The translations under genes were made by a program, and so were the position numbers. A DNA stretch of 10,036 nt from JBEKCP01 sp050014815 (GTDB taxonomy: Bacteria > Planctomycetota > Planctomycetia > Pirellulales > Thermoguttaceae), in the NCBI GenBank assembly GCA_050014815.1, contig JBEKCP010000159.1, forward strand, positions 1-10,036, read 5' to 3'. Shown here one piece after another: positions 6,675-10,036 of the stretch. Each line of letters starts with the position of its first letter. The first letter of the stretch is position 1. Below the pieces are notes generated by a model. That model saw only the letters and a program-made list of their open reading frames with translations, ran no database searches and was not told the origin of the DNA.

Positions 6675-7468
6675 CCTCCCTTCCCTGTGTCAATGGTCGT
6701 GAATTGAACGCGGCTGGGAGTGATGTTTATCCACTGGATTGCGTGGAGAGCGGTGTGCTCGCCGAACCGGTGCAGGTGAGACTCGAAAGCGAGGCTGTCG
6801 TCCGGACCGAAGGACGTGACTCGCAGGGCGACATTTGGTTTTGCAAGCCGGACCGGCTGCCTTCCCAGGCTTCGCGGTCCTACCCGGATCTCGATGTCGG
6901 CGAGCGGCTCGGCTGCGCGGCCGCAGAAATGGGCCGCCACCTCCTCGTATAGCGCGATGTCGAGCGCCGTACCCCAGTCGCGCAGAACGGCGATCATGCG
7001 ATCCTTCAGGCCGCCTGTCCCCATATCCCGCCATCGCTGATCGTCTATGGCAAAGGCAATGCGGTCGGCATGGATCAAGGTAGCATTGACGAATTCGTGT
7101 TGCACGCGTTCGGTGCGGAAGTTGACGATCTTTCCGTGTGCCGCCTCGGCGAGCAGAAGATAGTTCAGCAGTTGTCCGCGGTGGCGGGAGTTCAGCCCCT
7201 CCACCGCCTTTAGCTCGATGATCGCGCCGCCATCGACCACCAGGTCAAGGTAGTACACTTTCCTGAATGTTTCGAAGACGGCTTCCACGGGCACTTCCGT
7301 TTGGGCATCTGCAAGCCGGAAGGCCATTTCCCGCTGGTAGATTTTCTCGTCGAAGCACCGTCCGAGTTCGCGGTGTACCTCGAATGCGCAGCGCATGACC
7401 TCGTAGGCGATTTCGCCGAACTCCTTCTGGTCGAGCCGCCGTATCTTCGCCCCCAGCAGTACAGGCAT
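6656..7468 (-). CDS. GxxExxY protein (PD-(D/E)xK nuclease-like) with a C-terminal extension
   Basis: The product is 270 aa from ATG 7468. GGGGAGAGAG lies just upstream as a good Shine-Dalgarno. Residues 14-125 match the GxxExxY family (PF13366-type): 'YEVMRCAFEVHRELG', then GRCFDEKIY (36-44), a slightly longer form of the family motif. Next come the nuclease-fold residues D75 and E85-L-K87 (YYLDLVV, then IIELKAVEG) and the helix QLLNYLLLAE (99-108). The family usually ends near 125 residues. Here a second module of about 135 residues follows (GLKDRMIAVLRDWGTALDIALYEE, then INITPSRVQFTTI), probably a fused partner whose function I do not know. Family function is not established; a DNA- or RNA-acting nuclease is the structural expectation. 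The final residues (TGKGGLKDGD) are read from the 14-bp repeat. Its position inside a radical SAM operon, between repeats, suggests insertion of a cassette rather than a pathway step. Confidence 0.85.
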   Translation of the reverse strand: MPVLLGAKIRRLDQKEFGEIAYEVMRCAFEVHRELGRCFDEKIYQREMAFRLADAQTEVPVEAVFETFRKVYYLDLVVDGGAIIELKAVEGLNSRHRGQLLNYLLLAEAAHGKIVNFRTERVQHEFVNATLIHADRIAFAIDDQRWRDMGTGGLKDRMIAVLRDWGTALDIALYEEVAAHFCGRAAEPLADIEIRVGPRSLGRQPVRLAKPNVALRVTSFGPDDSLAFESHLHRFGEHTALHAIQWINITPSRVQFTTIDTGKGGLKDGD

Positions 7469-7478
7469 GGCTCTCTCC

Positions 7479-7506
7479 CCTTATCTTTTAATCACGATAT
7501 TTTAAT
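7479..7506 (-). repeat. Tandem pair of the 14-bp ATTAAAA unit, upstream of the GxxExxY gene
   Basis: Two adjacent minus-strand 14-mers, ATTAAAATATCGTG (7506-7493) and ATTAAAAGATAAGG (7492-7479), match the units downstream of the same gene (6647-6674) in sequence, period and orientation. The pair fills most of the 33-nt spacer between genes. It contributes the TAA stop of the upstream radical SAM gene, and the second unit runs into the Shine-Dalgarno of the GxxExxY gene. It is a distinct AT-rich patch in GC-rich DNA. Confidence 0.7.
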
Positions 7507-8890
7507 TTGATCTCCGTCTGCCCGCAACATTGTACACGCAGGCGGGCATGAGTGTGCCGTCCGGCTGGGGATAGCCGTTGCAGCATCGCCGCACCCGGGC
7601 CAGGTCGAAGGTGTCTGCGTCCTGAAAGGCATGGATAAAGATTGTCTTGACCCGCCGTTCCGTCGAACTGAACGCCTCCCGTGGCTCGAAATGCCCTGAA
7701 GGCATCGCATCAAGCATGCTGCGCAAAGTTTTCAAGACCCGCTCCTGCACGCAGGGGCAAAGGTCCACGCCTCCGCTCCAGAGGTCATAAAGCATGTCCT
7801 TCAACCGATCGTGCTCTTCCTCGTCGAGTCCGAAGACGGTCCGGTTAGCCAGCACGTCGAGCCGCTGCGGGGCCTCCATCAGGCGGCTGAGCGCAATCGT
7901 TCCGCCACCGTCGAGCACCAGGTAATAGGCCAGGCTGAAACACAACGGATGACTGCACGGCAGAGGCGAGAAATCATCGGGCCGAACAATCGCCGGGCTT
8001 GCCTCGCCCATGAGCTGGACGACCTCGGGAATCGTCATCCGTTTTGCGATTGCGGCGAGCTGTCGTCCCCGGCCGACAAACGCAAGCGGTTGGATCATAA
8101 GGCTGACGACGTGCGGCCGGGAGAACAGGCAATCGAGGACGGCGGCCACCTGGTTGTCGTTCACGCCGCCGGCCAGGGTCATGGTAAGCGACGTGGATAT
8201 GTCGGTATCGCCAAGCAGATCCAGTACTCGCAGCTTCTCGGCGCGGAGCGGTCGGCCGCGGAGCACTCGATAGGCCGTGTCCGAAAGCCCGTCGAATTGC
8301 AGCGAAACCACGACGTTCCGCTGTCGAAGCTGGCGAACCAGGTCCGGCTGGGCCAAGAGCGTCAGGCCGTTGGTCGAAATGCTTACGCGCACAATTTCGG
8401 CCCGGGCCAGGGCATTGTCGACAAAAGCCGGCAATTCAGGGTGCAGCAAGGGCTCTCCGCCCGAGAGGTTGAGAACGTCGATTTGCCGCTCGGCCGCGAT
8501 GAGCCGGTCGAGCAGACGGTTGAAGTCGGCGAGGCTCATGTCCCATGGGTGGCCCGCGTTGACGAGGCACGCCGGACAGGCCAGGTCGCAACGCGAGGTG
8601 ATCTCGACGATCGGCATGCAGAGGTGCTGCTCGTGGCGCGAGCAGAAGCCGCAACCACTTGGACACGCCGCGGCTGCGTTGCCGGCGAACTCCCGCGGAA
8701 TCCACGCCGGCTTGACGCAGCGGAGCGTGCGCAGGTAATCCTCGACGTCGGCCCGCACACGGCTACGGCTGGAACCATGCTCGGGGCAGAACTTCTCGAA
8801 GTAGACGTCACCCGCCTCTTCGACCACCTTGGCTGGGACTATCGCCCGGCACGTCTCGCACACGCTGTGGGTCATGCCGAGCGTCCTCAT
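7502..8890 (-). CDS. Radical SAM protein of the MJ0619 / tetraether lipid synthase (Tes)-like family
   Basis: The product is 462 aa from ATG 8890. ATGA overlaps the stop of the upstream paralogue, so translation is coupled. The N-terminus has a rubredoxin/zinc-ribbon-like site: CETC (C11, C14) and CPEHG (C35). A first CX3CX2C follows, CPSGCGFC (C76, C80, C83), with HEQHLC (C91). The canonical radical SAM motif is CDLACPAC (C101, C105, C108), with GGEP at 144-147. Late motifs are DDFSPLPCSHPLC (305-317) and HAFQDADTFDLARVRRCC with PDGTLMPACVYN (420-454). This series is characteristic of COG1964. That family includes M. jannaschii MJ0619, reported as tetraether lipid synthase and earlier as a pterin methylase. 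A radical-mediated C-C bond formation or alkylation on a lipid or cofactor is therefore the best guess; the bacterial substrate is unknown. The length is slightly below the archaeal proteins. The stop codon TAA lies in a 14-bp repeat. Confidence 0.83.
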   Translation of the reverse strand: MRTLGMTHSVCETCRAIVPAKVVEEAGDVYFEKFCPEHGSSRSRVRADVEDYLRTLRCVKPAWIPREFAGNAAAACPSGCGFCSRHEQHLCMPIVEITSRCDLACPACLVNAGHPWDMSLADFNRLLDRLIAAERQIDVLNLSGGEPLLHPELPAFVDNALARAEIVRVSISTNGLTLLAQPDLVRQLRQRNVVVSLQFDGLSDTAYRVLRGRPLRAEKLRVLDLLGDTDISTSLTMTLAGGVNDNQVAAVLDCLFSRPHVVSLMIQPLAFVGRGRQLAAIAKRMTIPEVVQLMGEASPAIVRPDDFSPLPCSHPLCFSLAYYLVLDGGGTIALSRLMEAPQRLDVLANRTVFGLDEEEHDRLKDMLYDLWSGGVDLCPCVQERVLKTLRSMLDAMPSGHFEPREAFSSTERRVKTIFIHAFQDADTFDLARVRRCCNGYPQPDGTLMPACVYNVAGRRRSN

Positions 8891-10036
8891 GGTTGCCTGT
8901 CCCCGCTTGTGTGGGTGACGAAGAACCGTTCGTCTTGCATCCGGTAGAACAGGTTGTAAGTGCAGGCGGGGACCAATCGACCTGGCTCCGCCGGCACCAG
9001 GTCGGGGCAGAGCATCGCCCGGGAGCAGTCGAACGTGTCTTCATCCATGTGGGCGTGGAGATAGATGGTTCGCACGCTGGCCTCAGCCGCTCGCTGACGT
9101 TGGAAATCATCCAGGGCCCGCCCGGCCGGGTAAAGCCGCTCGACCAACTGCCGCAGTGTGGCCAGTTGCTCGGTCTGGCCGGCAGCATAGAGTTGATTGA
9201 TCGCCTCGGCGAAGAAATCCTCGGCAGCAGCGGGCCGCAGCAAGTACGAATCTTCCAGCAGCCGCCGGATCTCTTCCTTCGGGGCGAAACGCACGAAGGG
9301 CAGCAGCCGCTCGCCGCTCTTGAGCAGGTACGAAACCAGGTAGCACAACGGGTGTGCGGAGGGCCGGGTGATGAAATCGTCCGGCGCCAGCGTGCCGCCG
9401 GACTCGCGGCAGACGATTCGCGCAGCCTCATCGACGGGAATATGCCTGGCTCGCGGGAACTGCCCGCCCCCTTGCCCCGTGTACGTCATGGTCTGCACGG
9501 TCAGGCTGAGAATGTGGTCGTGCTGCCGCATGAGTTGCAGGACGCGGCCCACGGCATCTTCCGTCACGTCGCGGATGAGGACGTGGAGCAACGTCATGCG
9601 GGCGCCGGCCCGAGCGAGGTTCTCGATCGCCTGCTGCTTGACGGCCGTGAGGTCGCGGCCGTGCAGGCGGCGGCTGATCTCGGGATCGAACGTATTGAGC
9701 GAGAGGATGACGTAGACGTCCAGCTCCGCCAGCCGCCGGCAGAGGTCGTAATCCTCCGCCAGGCGGACGCCGTTGGAGTTCATCGTGATCCGTCCGATCT
9801 CGGGGCGACGGCAGACGCGGAGGACTTCAAGCAGGTCGGGGTGCAGCGTCGGCTCGCCGCCCGTGAGGTTGATCACATCAACGCGCCCCGATGCCGTGAT
9901 GATCCAGTCGACGGTACGCTTCATTTCCTCGACCGGAATGTGCCACGTGCGGTCCTCGCGGTTGTACGTGAAACAGATGGGGCACCGCAGATTGCAGGAG
10001 TTGGTGATCGAGAGCACGGGGAGCTGGCAGGGTGAG
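8887..10036 (-). CDS. Second MJ0619/Tes-like radical SAM protein, N-terminus beyond the right edge
   Basis: The frame is open to the right edge and ends at TGA 8887-8889. A GTG at 10017 could be called as start, but the codons before it read SPCQLP. These align with the Cys-rich pre-motif of the downstream paralogue (HEQHLCMP), so the gene is truncated by the window and the GTG is internal. Numbering from that GTG, the radical SAM cluster is CNLRCPIC (8-15) and TGGEP lies at 52-56. Late family motifs are DDFITRPSAHPLC (213-225) and HAHMDEDTFD (321-330), then GRLVPACTYN. One auxiliary-type Cys of the paralogue (C312, in PLPCSHPLC) is Ser here (S220, RPSAHPLC). The two proteins share layout along their length, so they are products of tandem duplication. 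Overlap through ATGA suggests a two-enzyme unit made in matched amounts. The role is expected to resemble that of its partner: radical chemistry on a lipid or cofactor. Confidence 0.83.
   Translation of the reverse strand, partial: SPCQLPVLSITNSCNLRCPICFTYNREDRTWHIPVEEMKRTVDWIITASGRVDVINLTGGEPTLHPDLLEVLRVCRRPEIGRITMNSNGVRLAEDYDLCRRLAELDVYVILSLNTFDPEISRRLHGRDLTAVKQQAIENLARAGARMTLLHVLIRDVTEDAVGRVLQLMRQHDHILSLTVQTMTYTGQGGGQFPRARHIPVDEAARIVCRESGGTLAPDDFITRPSAHPLCYLVSYLLKSGERLLPFVRFAPKEEIRRLLEDSYLLRPAAAEDFFAEAINQLYAAGQTEQLATLRQLVERLYPAGRALDDFQRQRAAEASVRTIYLHAHMDEDTFDCSRAMLCPDLVPAEPGRLVPACTYNLFYRMQDERFFVTHTSGDRQP

Noticed and set aside
7811..8947. Plus-strand open frame of 378 codons
   Set aside because: It is antisense to the 462-aa radical SAM gene and lacks any recognisable domain.
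10015..10017. GTG start of the upstream Tes-like gene
   Set aside because: In-frame codons before it read SPCQLP, matching the Cys-rich segment that precedes the radical SAM motif in the paralogue, so the true start is outside the window.
8893..10035. Plus-strand open frame of 380 codons
   Set aside because: It is a shadow of the radical SAM gene. The minus strand holds CNLRCPIC and TGGEP, while the plus reading has no family features.
1..10036. CRISPR array, tRNA or rRNA
   Set aside because: The only repeats are the 14-bp units and the single palindromic element. No spaced direct-repeat array, cloverleaf gene or rRNA-like sequence was seen.

Overview
All recognisable genes in this window lie on the minus strand, so transcription runs from high to low coordinates. 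The DNA is GC-rich apart from two short AT-rich islands. The gene content (secreted glycoside hydrolases, a GxxExxY nuclease, a Tad-type vWA remnant and COG1964-type radical SAM proteins) suggests a bacterium of the Planctomycetota or a related PVC lineage. This is inferred from gene style; there is no rRNA or other marker gene. No tRNA, rRNA, CRISPR array or classical transposase was seen.

Region A (10036 to about 5592) is a radical SAM cluster. Two tandem, translationally coupled paralogues (the first entering from beyond the right edge, the second 462 aa) carry the sequence signature of the archaeal MJ0619 / tetraether lipid synthase (Tes) family. They are followed by a GxxExxY-type PD-(D/E)xK protein and a third radical SAM enzyme of a different (COG0535-like, SPASM/twitch-type) family. 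The GxxExxY gene is bracketed by copies of a 14-bp AT-rich unit in tandem pairs. These repeats supply the stop codon of the gene before it, its own last codons and the start region of the gene after it, so it looks like a cassette inserted into the radical SAM operon.

Region B (5590 to 4887) is a gene graveyard. It holds a frameshifted remnant of a TadG-like vWA pilus-assembly protein and a remnant consisting of a signal peptide joined, out of frame, to the last 40 or so residues of a glycoside hydrolase. That hydrolase is a paralogue of the intact one immediately downstream. A TATAAT -10-like element lies between the two remnants.

Region C (4869 to the left edge) encodes three secreted proteins: a GH63/GH37-like (alpha/alpha)6 glycosidase, a three-part protein (jelly-roll-like domain, alpha/beta-hydrolase-like domain, Ig-like tail), and a GH123-like protein truncated by the window edge. 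A compact nested inverted repeat of about 103 bp fills the spacer between the first two and supplies the TAG stop of the glycosidase. Together they look like a small extracellular glycan-degradation locus. Substrate is unknown.
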